NCBI GenBank assembly: GCA_025765595.1
Contig: JAIVFH010000066.1
Location: 62,001 to 126,000, forward strand
Source: Obelidium mucronatum
Taxonomy: Eukaryota > Chytridiomycota > Chytridiomycetes > Chytridiales > Chytriomycetaceae
DNA length: 64,000 nucleotides
Direction: 5' to 3'
The translations under genes and the position numbers were made by a program. Shown piece after piece: positions 32,301 through 43,165 of the stretch. The notes under the pieces are model-generated. The model ran no database searches, was not told where the DNA came from, and saw nothing but the letters and a program-made list of their open reading frames with translations. Position 1 is the stretch's first letter; each line of letters begins with the position of its first letter.

Positions 32301-34246
32301 AGCTTAACTCGTAAGGAAGCCAAAATAGGACCATTTCCGTGGTCCAAAGCCGCAGCATCGGCTTTTGAAAACCATAAACATGCCTTCTCCACCGCTCTGG
32401 TTCTGATTCACTTTGATCCCATTTGTACCGTGTATGTGGAAACTGATTGCTCAGATTTTGCACTGGGCGCAATTTTATCCCAGTTGGGTTCAGATGGAAG
32501 GTTACATCTTGTTGCCTTTCATTCCCACAAGTTAATTCCAGCGGAAATCAACTACAATACTCACGACAAGGAACTGCTTGCCATTGTAGACGCGTTTGCG
32601 GCTTGGAGACATTATCTGATCACCGTTGAACCCTCAGATCCAATCATTGTTTTCTCTGATCATGATCGCCTTCAAAACTTTACTGCCGTTCAACAACTTA
32701 CCCGTCGCCAATATAGGTGGATGACTAAGTTGTCAGAATTTAGTTTTAAAATTTTTCATCGCCCTGGCCGACTTTCCGGAAAACCAGACGCGCTGTCCCG
32801 CCGCCCTGACTACGTCGCTCAGCAAGGTGATGAGCTGCATAAACAAAACTTTATTCAGCTTTTCCAATGTGTGGATATTGATAAAATTACTATTGTCAAT
32901 TTGGACAAAAGCTGGATTGATTGCGTCACCCTCGCTACTTCCAAGTCCGCTCTGTACGCCTTGCACAAGAAGCGCAAGTTACACATTGTCTTCACTGAAT
33001 CCAACGGTCTCATCTTTTGTGATGATCTTATTTACCTTCCAACTGAGGAGCTTCAACTTGAAGTTTTCCGTCAATGTCACTGTGCTCCTGCTGCAGGCCA
33101 CTTTGGCGTTGCTAAAACAGTTGAGTTAATCTCTCCTGATTACTGGTTTCCACGCATGCAGCGCGTAGTTCAGCGTTTCATCGCAAACTGTGACGCGTGT
33201 CAGCGTTCTCACCCGTCTCGCCATGCTCCATTTGGCCTTCTCCAACCCTTACCTGTTCCTTCCAAACCATGGATGGATATCTCTATGGATTGGATTACTG
33301 ACTTGCCTATTAGTCAAGGTTTTGATGCCTTACTTGTGGCAAAAGATAGGCTTCCCAAACAAGCCCATTTTGTTCCAACGGTAAAAACTTCTACCGGTGC
33401 TGACACTGCAGACAGCTACATTCGGGAAGTTTTTAGACTTCACGGGGCTTCCAGATCCATTATATCCAATTGCGACCCACGTTTTACTGGTGGTTTCTGG
33501 CAACGTTTTATGGAGCTCCTAAATGTTAAACTTAACGCTGCTTTTCACCCTCAACCTGATGGATCTACTGAGGTCCTCAACCAAGTCATTCAGCAATACC
33601 TACGCGTTTTCTGTAACTACCTGCAAGACGATTGGGTATCCAAGTTACCTCTTTGCAAATTTGCCTACAACAATTCTTTGGTAACCACTACTGGTCATAC
33701 ACCGTTCTTTGCAAACTCTGGTCACAATCCAATTTTTGACCCCTCTGTTATTCGTGAATCCTCTGTTCCTGACGCTGAAGATCGCCTCGCGTCTATGAAA
33801 ACTATTCTTGAAGACCTTCGTGCGAACTTAAAGTTTGCCCAGGAAGGTTACACCACACAAGCCAACAAAAAAAAAATCTCGGTTACCGGTTCCTGAAATT
33901 AAACCCTGAGACTTGGTTTTCTTGGATTGTCGCAATATCAAGACTAATTGTCCTTCTCAAAAGATTAATGATAAGAAACTTGGTCCTTTTAAAGTCAAGC
34001 GCGTCATCAACCCAGTTGCCTTTGAGCTTGCCTTACCACCATGCGTATTCATCCAGTATTCCACGCGTCTTTGCTGCATCCTAAGACTAAGAATATTGTC
34101 ACTGCTTTAACTCTGACCGCTCCTGGGAGCCTGCTGCAAATGTTTCTGGTTCCGCTGAGTTGGTTTCTGAATTCCTCGCCAAATATCCCGATAAGCCTGG
34201 TCCTGGTGCAATTGCTGCAAGTGTTTGCAATCACAAGAAAAAAAGG
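29364..34246 (+). pseudogene. chromovirus gag-pol, multiply frameshifted
   Basis: The gag 5' part needs at least three frame changes between 29364 and 29706 (MADTPPATASRKS; FDEDDKSKP; DGIDEASRYMEANTDNEFD; then AKRKFQRQRSVSP). Capsid-like block FKGLATDDFDNFMLKVY; zinc-knuckle-like CAYCGQDGCKG; protease LGAFVDSGC. RT includes GGFHLCIDYRAVN and the catalytic YLDD. A frameshift at about 32190 separates RT from RNase H (YVETDCSDFALGAILSQ, then DALSRRPD). Integrase has the zinc-binding HCAPAAGHFG and CDACQ, and MDWITDLP. The second acidic position reads SNCDPRF where SDRDPRF-type is usual, so a catalytic Asp appears to be Asn. Frames shift again near 33890 and 34040; WEPAANVSGSAELV matches the end of a chromodomain. 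Confidence 0.9.
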
Positions 34247-34252
34247 GGATGA
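34235..34252 (+). promoter_or_regulatory. polypurine tract
   Basis: AAGAAAAAAAGGGGATGA lies immediately before the TG of the 3' LTR, the expected plus-strand priming site. Confidence 0.85.
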
Positions 34253-34651
34253 TGTTAGGAATCACCCGCCTTATAGGGATATATTTTTTGAATTTGTCAT
34301 CTTGATTTGTCATTTTATCAACTTTTTCAGTTTCATCTTTGTGATATGATTCTTGATTTCACATATTATTGTGCTATCACTGTTGTTATCACAGTTTCAG
34401 TTTGATTTTCAGTTTTCTTTCTGTTTTGAGCTCTTATCATTTGTAATTCCAGAACTTGCATAAATAGCAAGGTTTCTGCCCTGAGTTTTAGTTCAGTTTC
34501 AATACATTCTGTGTTAGTTTTACAGTTTTGTAACTCTTCAGTTCCGTCTCTCGTGATCTCAAGCCGCCCTTATTGGTCAAGCCCTCATGCCCCCTAAGCC
34601 CTCTTGCCTTCAAGAATCCTTAAGTCTTTTATTGACTATCTGGTTCTAACA
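34253..34651 (+). repeat. 3' LTR of the chromovirus
   Basis: Begins TGTTAGGAATCACCCGCC and ends TGGTTCTAACA, with 6-bp inverted ends TGTTAG/CTAACA. Confidence 0.9.
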
Positions 34652-35040
34652 TTTTGACTGTGAGCCTTGTAAATTTTAGCAACAAGATTGATACTGCCTT
34701 TGAATGTTTCAGTAATTATAAGAGACGGCAAGTCAAAAACATTACCTTGAACTTGACAGGGGTGTGCCACTCTTGCAGAACCTTTGGCCAATGATTTTGG
34801 ATCAATGGATATGTTTTGGGTCTTTTCCTCAAATTCACACTCCTGTAAGTCCAATTTACAAACACTTAAGTCATAAGAGTGACATGGCACCCATACAACA
34901 TCTCCACGAGCCCTTTTTGAGGTGGAGTAAAGGGTTCTGAGGCTTTCTTGCTTGCTGACATTGAAAACAAACCCCATTTTGCCATCAGCTCTGTGTTTTG
35001 ACGCCTTGAACGTATCAGCTAATTCTTGGGAATTTTGATA
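34652..35040 (-). pseudogene. gene remnant cut by the chromovirus
   Basis: Read on the minus strand the frame gives SQELADTFKASKHRADGK, then MGFVFNVSKQESLRTLYS, VVWVPCHSYDLSVCKLDLQE and SLIITETFKGSINLVAKIYK. It then runs straight into the retrotransposon LTR at 34651. Residue composition looks like a genuine exon. The other half was not found on the far side of the element. Family unknown. Confidence 0.45.
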
Positions 35041-35129
35041 AGTGGTTTTTTTTTTTTTTTTTGGTTTCGATGTAAATGTATTTTGTAATTAACACTTTGT
35101 CGAACAACTGTTCCTACCCAATTTCTCAG

Positions 35130-35435
35130 AACAGTATAGTTAGGCCTGGCTCACATTCTGGACAGCAAGTGACTTTGCACTCCAACCCTCCTTGTAGACC
35201 TCCCCTCTACTTCCTCTTTTCTTGGGCACCTTCCACTCTCCTCTGTAGCTCAAAAGTGCAGTTCTCATTTGAGGGCACCTCAACTTCATTTTCTGTTCCA
35301 CCAAGATGTGAGCCGGGAACCTGCAGCACATTGGCCTCAGGTCTTAACCACCTGAACCATTGATCCCCAGCCTTTTTTGATATGTGGACAAATTTTGAAT
35401 GGAACCATTGAATGCTGTCAGAAAACAAGCTTCCT
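35130..35435 (-). pseudogene. coding-like remnant, frameshifted
   Basis: Minus-strand frame FSDSIQWFHSKFVHISKKAG, then GDQWFRWLRPEANVLQVPG, ENEVEVPSNENCTFELQ, stop, and a second frame with LECKVTCCPECEPG. Probably part of the same remnant gene cluster on the minus strand. Not recognised. Confidence 0.3.
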
Positions 35436-35514
35436 GCTTTGGAACACCATACTTTGCTAAATCAGCTCAATTTATTGCTTCTGATTTGAAGTGATTAAAA
35501 GCTGTTTGCTTTAC

Positions 35515-35990
35515 TTAATTGACGGTGGTATCAGAATCAAAGAGGATAAGCTGTAGTTTGTCATCATATCATTGTTGAAAGTCAGAAGTAATAAAAAACC
35601 TTACATGATCCATGATTCCAGATGAGCCGGGTTTCTTATCATGAATCTTGAATATGAAAGTTATCTTGGTTTTTGATTTAGGGTTTTCGGCCCTAGCAGA
35701 GCTGGATGTTCTCACTGCTGCATTTGCATACTGCTGGATCATTTCCGCTCTGCTGCTTGCTGGCTTGAGTCTGTGTTTGTTTTGGAAGTCCATCAATAGA
35801 GTCATCTCTGTTGTGGTGTAATAATGTCATGAACACTTACAGTGTCAGTGTTTCCTTTGGTTGTACTGCTGCTTGAGCTCCCAAAAGCCTGTGCCAGAAT
35901 GGCAGCTTTCTGTTCCTTAAAATCGGATTCGTCAATAATATTCTTTTCTCTTAGAGCCTTGAGCTCAAGAAGACAACTCTCCACTGACAT
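35515..35990 (-). CDS. small hypothetical protein with SHOCT-like N-terminus
   Basis: ATG at 35990 opens MSVESCLLELKALREKNIID, continuing ESDFKEQKAAILAQ. This has the L-x-x-LKxLRxxGxITExEFxxxK pattern of the SHOCT-type short helical-hairpin motif. The frame then joins through a 30-40 bp intron near 35804-35837 (GTAAGT donor) to MTLLMDFQNKHRLKPASSRA and ITFIFKIHDKKPGSSG. A further short exon after a CTACAG acceptor ends FDSDTTVN at 35515. It may be only the first part of a larger minus-strand gene now broken by the retrotransposon. Function unknown. Confidence 0.42.
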
Positions 35991-35999
35991 TCAATGGCC

Positions 36000-36174
36000 T
36001 TTTTTTGGGTGGACAAAAAAATTAATTTGGATATTTCATTTGCGACCTGAGCCACCTCGTCATGATGGAAGGGTATTGACGTATTGTGCCCCAGGCAATA
36101 CTTAGGCATTCTGATGCAACACAATAAAATAAACTCTTTTATATCCATTCGGCTTGTATTCTAATTCCATCTTA
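36000..36174. other. upstream flank, nothing assignable
   Basis: AT-rich with short overlapping open frames only. Confidence 0.4.
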
Positions 36175-36375
36175 CAAAAAAGTTAACAAAAAAGGCAAAA
36201 CTTTTTTGATTGTATGTGTCTTTCGTCACTTTGGCCAACACTGACATGTGCTGAGAAAACAACACTCCAAAAAACAGACTGTTATGAAAACCCCCGACAC
36301 AAAAACAACTTTACTTACATCTTTCTTTCAACTCCCGAATATGGTCTGGAATCCTGACGGTTTCCTATTTATCAT
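36175..36375 (-). pseudogene. duplicated fragment of the augmin-like gene (exon and introns)
   Basis: About 200 bp nearly identical to 40114-40300, including the exon encoding ETVRIPDHIRELKER and both flanking intron parts. Differences are a few substitutions and small indels. Identity in intronic as well as exonic parts shows a DNA-level segmental duplication. Confidence 0.88.
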
Positions 36376-37425
36376 TTAATGGTTTGAAGTTAGTTTCTGA
36401 ATGAAACACAGGGAAGTTCGGAACTTTGAGCATCTAATACGTTGGAGGCTGTATAGCCCAGTAACAGAACTCGTTTTTTTGAGCAAGTGTTGGTGTTGAG
36501 TCAACATCAGTGGGCAGGAAGGTTGTTGATGACTCCAATGGTATGTCTGATACGAAGTCCTGAGGAAGCAGGTGAGGTGAGCAAGTACCTCTGACTATCG
36601 AACGAATGTTTGTGTCATTATCAGCGGCTTCCAGCACTGCCTCAACGGCACGTTCGAATCAAATGGTTTCTTTTTTGAACCGCTGTCTGAGGGTATCACT
36701 GCGCTGACGGTAGCTGTGTGATAAACACCACCAAGACGGTTGGAATTCCCATTGTTGGAACATTCAATTACAGTTCAGCTCAGGCGAATATGCTGTTGCT
36801 GTTGATTGTTAAGGAGATAAAGAGCGGAGTAATATGGTTAGAGACTGTGTTTTATTCTGAAGCATCAACACCCTTTTTGTTTCAAACCAAATGAAGAATG
36901 AATTAATATGCATCAGACTGCTCTCAGTGGCTTAAACAGATAGAGCAGCAACAGTTGACAGAAGAGTCAATCTGTCTCAACAGCAACGGTGCCACCGCTT
37001 CATGCTCCACTCCCTAATTCCCCATCATTCCATTGTATAACTACTTTACCTCGGGATTAAATTGATGCTGGGCAAGGGCCGAGATTGGATCCGGAGGGTC
37101 TTGGGGAAGAGGGTTTGGATGTCTGATACGGCTTGATTTAATCATAGCATTCAGACCGGAACGGATAGATACTTGCAAAATTCGAACCCAGCCGACGGAA
37201 CGGTACTGGTGTCAACAGTTGTTTGAACAAGAGCTGTACAGAGATTGTGACGCTGTCATGAGAAAACGAAAGCAATGCAAAGACTCGAGTGTAGGAAAAC
37301 TGTTTTTCAACAAACTGTTTTTCGATCCCGGATGTACGTTTTTTTTTTGGATCGAAAACCGATATAAAAGTTCAAGAGAAGTTCCTGCATGTTCACATTT
37401 TTTCACTTTTTTCCAGTGGTGCCAA
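36376..37425. other. fragment-rich intergenic region and promoter of the kinase gene
   Basis: A 67-codon minus-strand frame at 36434-36637 (SIVRGTCSPHLLPQDFVSDI, PTLAQKNEFCYWAIQPP) looks coding but has no recognisable partner. No other gene seen. GATATAAAAG at about 37362-37371 is a good TATA box for the ATG at 37426. Confidence 0.4.
37362..37371 (+). promoter_or_regulatory. TATA box of the kinase gene
   Basis: GATATAAAAG about 55 bp before the start codon. Confidence 0.5.
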
Positions 37426-39369
37426 ATGTTAGGAACGCCAGCGCAAAAGCTAACGGTGGCGTCGCCCGCACTCGCGGGAAAGACGATCGCGATGCTGAAG
37501 CTGCCGCCGCCGTTCGACTCCGTGACGTCGCTGGTCGGCGCCATCCTGACGCTGTGCGGCGACATGCAGCAGAACCGCGCCGACACGCGCCGCCTCGCGG
37601 ACACCGTCAGCACGCTGGGCTGCACGCTGGACCGGCTGACTAGCACCGAGCAGCACGTCAAGGCGCACGCCGCAAGGCTGCTGGCTACCCTGGGAGAAAT
37701 CCACACCTTCCTGGGCAGCAAGAACGAGGAGGCCAAGAAGACCCTCTTCAAGCGGCTGTTCGCAAAGATGACCGAGGCGGCGTTCACATCCGTTGTCAAA
37801 GCCCAAATAGCCGAATACGATAAGTGCGTTGGTGGCTCGAGTTTTTGTGGACTGCCCAGTGCGCTAATTTACAGGCTGCAGGGATTTGAACGAAGGCATT
37901 GCCAAATTAAACTTGAGTCTCACTGTCGATCAAAGAAATGTGGGTTTTAATGAAGCACAACAACGTCAGTTGGCAAGTTTGGCCAGTCCTCAAGTGGTTG
38001 CGATAGATGATATCTTCAAATACGTAGTTGCCAAGATGAAGCAAGCAGGACTCGACTCCAAAGACAAGTCTCAATTGGTTGCTCTTTCGGAATTTCTAAT
38101 TGGCCAGGACAATTTAAGAAACATTGACGCTTCACTTAAATCATATTTGCCCATTGTCAAAAACTGGTATGCCACAGAACGCCCGAATTTTGACCCTTGG
38201 AAGTCCGTCTCAGATTCAGCAGAGTATCTTGAATACAATAGAATGTCAGTTCCAGTCCAAGTTGGATTATACTGTTGGTTCCTATTTTGATTGACATAGT
38301 TGCGACTGCATTTTTTAACAAAATTTTCACCAGACTTCACTTACAAAGGAAAGTACTTGGGTCAGACTGTGTCTGTAAAAGACTTCCATGACATCGATCC
38401 TCATGTTCCACTGGGTGCAATTGAAAAGGCCATCAAAAATGATTTGAAGTTTTGGAAGGAGGCAAGTTCCTTGATGAGTGTTTTACGAGTTTGTCTGACC
38501 TTGACATTGGCTGCAGCTTTCCCATCTGCCTTACGTTCATACCTTGATTGGATCAAGCACCAGAGAGGAATCGGCCACCAGAACCCGTAAGCAACAACTC
38601 CTTTTTTTTTTCTTGGCTGCTCTTGGTTTTGGTTCAAACATTCGAGTAGGTTCACTGAAGCTTATTGCGGAATTCTGCCCAATGCAAATCGACGAGTACG
38701 TCATGAAGCACCCTGAACAGCTCTTTCGTGTTCTCTACGAATTGCTTTCGGGACTGGAAGATATCCACAACGCCGGGGTGGTTCATAGAGATTTATGCCC
38801 ACGAAATGTCTTGATCACGCAAGAAGGAACCGTTGCAATTTCCGATTTTGGAATGTGTCGCCGCAACGCACAACAAGGTATTTTTTTTCTATCTATATCT
38901 TTCTTGGTGGTTGTAGTTTTTTTTTTTTTGATGCTGTGTTACTCATTATGACATTTAACGTTGTTGCCCAGTGTCAACTTCTCTGCACAATCCCAAATTG
39001 CCAAGTCCTTCAATCAACTTTCAATCCCCCGAATCTGGCGAAAGAAGACCATCGAATGCAACTGACATCTGGTCGTTTGGAATGATTGCGTTTTTCCTCA
39101 TCACTAAAATCGAACCATATGTTGGATTGTCGAATGATGAAACTCGACTTGCTATCGAGCAAGGACAGTTACCCAATTGTCCAGATTTAAAGGCTCGTTC
39201 CAGAGAATTTTCTGAACGCGGTTACGGGGGTAACTTTCTGCCAATTTGGGGCCTGATTTGTGGGTGTTGGGCTCATAATCCACAACGCCGTTTTACTGCT
39301 CAATACATTAAAAAGGGGCTTGAGATCTCTTTTGAAAGGGAAATTAACGTGAAGCCAGCAAAAGCGTGA
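37426..39369 (+). CDS. TKL-like protein kinase with N-terminal helical adaptor domain
   Basis: ATG at 37426, about 55 bp after a TATA box. Exon 1 (to 37823) and exon 2 (from 37882) encode a helical bundle: SVTSLVGAILTLCGDMQQNR, LGCTLDRLTSTEQHV, LNEGIAKLNLSLTVDQRNV. This pattern resembles the four-helix adaptor domain of MLKL-like and plant/fungal adaptor proteins. The kinase domain follows: KGKYLGQTVSVKDF (beta-3 Lys), a long alphaC region, VVHRDLCPRNVLIT (HRD and Asn), AISDFGMC (DFG), FQSPESG, ATDIWSFGMIAFF. All catalytic residues are present, so it should be an active kinase and not a pseudokinase. The exon 2/3 junction uses a non-standard GTTGGT donor or an unseen alternative. Exon 1 is much more GC-rich than the rest. 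Role unknown; domain pairing suggests signalling or cell-death-type regulation (inference). Confidence 0.75.
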
Positions 39370-39774
39370 AACGCAAATATGTGATGTGAAGTTTTCTAGT
39401 TGTTTGATTTTTTCAAGAGAATGATTGTTATGATGGGTTTTGTAGCATTCAAAACCCAATAAAAAAAGATTTTGTTTTCAAGCCCAATTTCGCATCACCA
39501 CCAACAAAGAATTTGCTGTCGCCAATGACCCAGGTTCCTAAACTATCTGAGCCTCTCATCTATCGGGAATGTCGCCGAGTTTATTCTGCTTTGGGTTCGC
39601 TCCAAAATAAAATACGTCTTAAGTGAAAGTTACTGTATTCATTAGTGAGTGATTTTAATTTCTGGGCTCATTCAGCAACGGCGGTGGGGGGCGAATTGAT
39701 GTTGAGTGAGTGCAGAATGCTTTTATTTGATTCTTAACACTTATGAAATTGTATATACACCCATTGTGATCCCT
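39370..39774. other. convergent intergenic region, nothing seen
   Basis: 3' flanks of the kinase (+) and the coiled-coil gene (-). AATAAA at about 39460 fits polyadenylation of the kinase gene. Confidence 0.6.
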
Positions 39775-42700
39775 TCACCGAAGTCGAGCCTCCAGCCTAT
39801 CCTTCAAAAGAGAAATATCTGCTGATACTAAGCGAGCATTTTCGGCGTCTTTGGTAGTCAAGGTCCGGATTTGATTCATGAGACAAGACATATTTTCAGT
39901 GTATTGAGTGGATGAAGCTGTCCAAAAATAAAAACATGGTTGGCCACAGTCCATTCAGAATATAAGAACAAAGAAAGAGTCACCTGTGACTGAGGCAACG
40001 AATGTGGGCAATAGTTCAGCTCCGGTTTGTTTCGACACATCACAGTCACTTCTGGCTGAGACAATTTCGGTGACTGCAGAAGGAAATTAAAACTATTTCT
40101 AAAAGCAAATCGCGATAAAAAAGGCGTAACTGTTTTGATTGTATGTGTCATTCGTCACGTTGGCCAACACTGACATGCGCTGAGAAAACAACACTACAAA
40201 AAACAGACTGTTATGAAAACCCCCGACACAAAAACACCTTTACTTACATCTTTCTTTCAACTCCCGAATATGGTCTGGAATCCTGACGGTTTCCTAAATA
40301 ATATCATTTTAATGTTAAAAAAAAAATGAAAATAAAAATAAAATGTAAATACCAGATACGATGGCATCTCCAAGGCATCCTTTAATTCCTGAATGACTTC
40401 CTTCGGGCAAGAAACCGAATCTAGGAAAGCACCACCATTCCGTATTGAAGTCATGGCTTCGTCCGTCAGACTGACGGTGCCCAAAGCTTGTGCTTCACGA
40501 GCCAAGAAGCCGTTCAAACCCTTTGCGATATCGTTGATGGGCGCTGATAGGGAACAGATTCTGGTCTTTGCCACATTCCCATTCTAAACATCGTTGAGCT
40601 AGAACCACGGGTCAAAAAAAAAGGAACAAAACTCAACTCTTTCGTTCAAGTTCGCAATATTATTCCGCGATAAAATATTGGCTTCCAGAATGGATGCGAT
40701 TAATCCGTGTTTTCGCGTCTGCAAGACAAACCCAGTTAACATTTCAAATGAAAAAAAAAAAAAAACCAGTACGAGCGAAATATTGATTTTACCAATTCTT
40801 TCCCCAATCTGGCAATTTCTTCCTGAGATTCTTTCAGTTCGTAGGCAGCAGCTTTCCCATCCCGAACAGCGTCCTCCAAATTTTGAATATACATTTCCAA
40901 GGCCTTTGCAACAGATACATAGGCTTCGTGATCCGCCATTGCTTGCATATGAGAACTGATTTTCGAGAAGAGGAATTAGAAAAAAAATTTTTAGGAGAAA
41001 AAAAAAAAAGCAACATTGATTTACATGATAACTTTTGCATCGTCTGGAGAAGAGACTTGATTTTCAACGACATGAATATAGTGTTCCATTTCAGTCAAAA
41101 TCTTTTCTGTTTCTTCCTTCAAGGCTTTCGTTTCCCCGTATCGAAGGATATGATTGCGAGTGGCGTTCTGAGTTGGAAGATTAAAAAAAAAAGATGTCAA
41201 ATTTGTACACATTATTTTCTTGTCTTTTTAAATTACGTGCAGTTGCCTTTGGATTGAGTTTGTATTGAGTTGAGGGTTTTTGACGCTGGATTTTTTTTTT
41301 TTTTTGGGGTGGGGTTGGAAAATAAATCTAGTTGAGTTGAAATACTTATTACCTCTGATTTGCTGCCGGATGCGAAAGGTGATTCAGCTTTTGCTGCTCA
41401 AACAACAGCTCTGATGCGGATCGGGTGAGTTGCAGCAAAATATTCAATAGTTGGGGACATTCAGTGCCAACAACAAGTGACTAAATTATTCGGCGCATGT
41501 TCAAATTTAGATGTTTAGTTGGCAGAAATATAGTTTTTGAAGTGTTTTTACTCGTATCTACCTGAATCTTTAGGATAATGTCTGTGTCTGTATCGAATTT
41601 TTCACTAGAACAAAAGTAAAAAAAAAAACAAAAACAAAAACATGAGTTTTCACTTTATAAAAATGAGAGCGGAAGAGTACCCAGTCGGCGTAGCATGGAA
41701 ATAATGCCGTTCAATACGATCGCACAGCTTTGTAATGTTCTCCTAAAAAAAAGCAATGAATGATCCTTGCAAAAACCCAAGCCCCTTTTAATAGAAACAC
41801 GTACCTCATCTACTATCGCCCCTCCAACCAATGAAACATCCTTTTTTCTGTTTTTAAGTCCATGGAATTTGAAATTTTGAATGTGTGGAATTAAGCAACC
41901 AAAACACATTTATATTAGGATAAACGAAAAAGATACCTCGTCTTGAGTTCCAACAGACTGGTCAACAAGCTTGAATACTCTTTCAGAACTTGTATGAAAT
42001 CCAACGCATCTCGTTCATAAGCCTCCTGCAGCTGCAGCTTTCTCTTTTTTTCTTCAATAACTTGACGAAATGCGTTCAATTGTATTTCTGCACGGTTAGG
42101 GTTAGAGGAAAGAATCACAAATAAAAAATTTGAGGGGGAGGAAGGAATAATAAAACAAAAAAAGCTCCAGATGAAAAAACGCCCACAGAACAAAAAAAAT
42201 ACACAATCGCCAACAACAGCTTCACCGCAACCCAAAGTTGTAACCAATATCGACAACAACTAAGATTAAAGAAGGATTTGTTTTTTTTTACCAGCATCAT
42301 CGACCGACTTTACACACTCTCCACAACTAGATTCGCGAATCTGAATCAATTTCTTTGTCTGCTGAATCTTTTGCTTCAACTCATTTCGCATTTGGATTCG
42401 AGATTGTCTGGCTGTGAGAGCAGTGTGTCGGGTTTGTTTGTATTCTGAAAGAAGCTGTAATGAACGCGATGTAGGGAGGCTTGCGGCACTTAAAAACACC
42501 CCCATTTAGAGACGGGATTTTTTTCTTTTAAAAAAAAATAAAGGAAATAATATTGATGTGAATTAACTGGTCAAGCGCGAGTCGGATTGCTTTCGCATCA
42601 CTATTGTTTTTTTTTTTGGTGTCAATCGCAAACGGAATAATTGATGGCTAGAGAAAAAAAAAAAAAACGAGCCAAGAGCACTTAACGCTTTAGACTTGAC

Positions 42701-42812
42701 ACGATGGGTAAGAAAGTCCCAGACGGGTGCGAGTTGGGGTTTGCAGATGCTAGCGGGGGGGGCGTATGTATTCTTTCTTAGGGCAAAACTGGACAAGTGC
42801 GGTGCCAGCCAT
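39775..42812 (-). CDS. coiled-coil protein, candidate augmin HAUS5/AUG5-like subunit
   Basis: Multi-exon gene ending at TGA 39775 (ISLLKDRLEARLR). The N-terminus is reconstructed from ATG 42812: a GC-rich start, then ICKPQLAPVWDFLTHRVKSK, then after an intron AKAIRLALDHAASLPTSRS. The block x-QLAPVWDFLTHRVKSK resembles the calponin-like N-terminus of HAUS5/AUG5 (GQxxxVWEFxLRHVRSERxVRKIR). What follows is almost entirely coiled coil (RIQMRNELKQKIQQTKKL, FRQVIEEKKRKLQLQEAYER, KALEMYIQNLEDAVRDGKAA, ETVRIPDHIRELKERF). Augmin amplifies microtubules within spindles. The reading frame from the ATG holds only if the C-run at 42752-42759 is one base shorter, so either a sequencing error or a different 5' exon is likely. 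The augmin identity is inference; coiled-coil content alone is not specific. Confidence 0.5.
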
Positions 42813-43165
42813 ACCGGTCCACGGATTCAGGAGTCAATTCTCTGTATTCGAGAGCAGCCGTGAGTGGGGCGTTGGATAGCGACGCAGCAGTGAATTGCGT
42901 TGACGACCAAGCAGATAATTCTTTTGCTGTCATTTGGATTAAATTTAAATAATTTGTATAATTCTATAAAAAAAAGTAGGAAAAAGTACATGAGAATAAT
43001 AGTAAGGCAATTAAGATTTTAAAAGAACTATCGGTAATATAATCTATTTTTTTAATTGTAATTTTTACCCAATTTCATAGAAGCACAAACTAAAACACTA
43101 CACACACCCACACCCAAACCCCCCCACCACTCCTAAAAAAAATCAATCCCAAAAAAATCCAAATT
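42813..43165. other. intergenic; short minus-strand open frame
   Basis: A frame starting at ATG 42931 (MTAKELSAWSSTQFTAASL, then ALEYRELTPESVDRYGW) ends after about 50 codons, overlapping the proposed start of the coiled-coil gene in another frame. It could be an alternative first exon of that gene. The rest is AT-rich. Confidence 0.35.

Larger units (their letters stand above)
28910..34651 (+). mobile_element. degenerate Ty3/gypsy chromovirus LTR retrotransposon
   Basis: Order gag, protease, RT, RNase H, integrase and a residual chromodomain marks a Ty3/gypsy chromovirus. The 3' LTR (34253-34651) has TGTTAG...CTAACA ends and a polypurine tract before it. The 5' LTR (about 28910-29342) lacks the first ~40 bp and has an altered 3' end, so no target-site duplication can be read. 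Multiple frameshifts and a substituted integrase residue show it is inactive. Confidence 0.93.

Noticed and set aside
36640..36665. CGTTCGAATC motif, tRNA T-loop-like
   Set aside because: No cloverleaf could be built on either strand.
37450..37806. Minus-strand frames opposite kinase exon 1
   Set aside because: Same GC-rich effect; the plus frame continues by splicing into the kinase domain.
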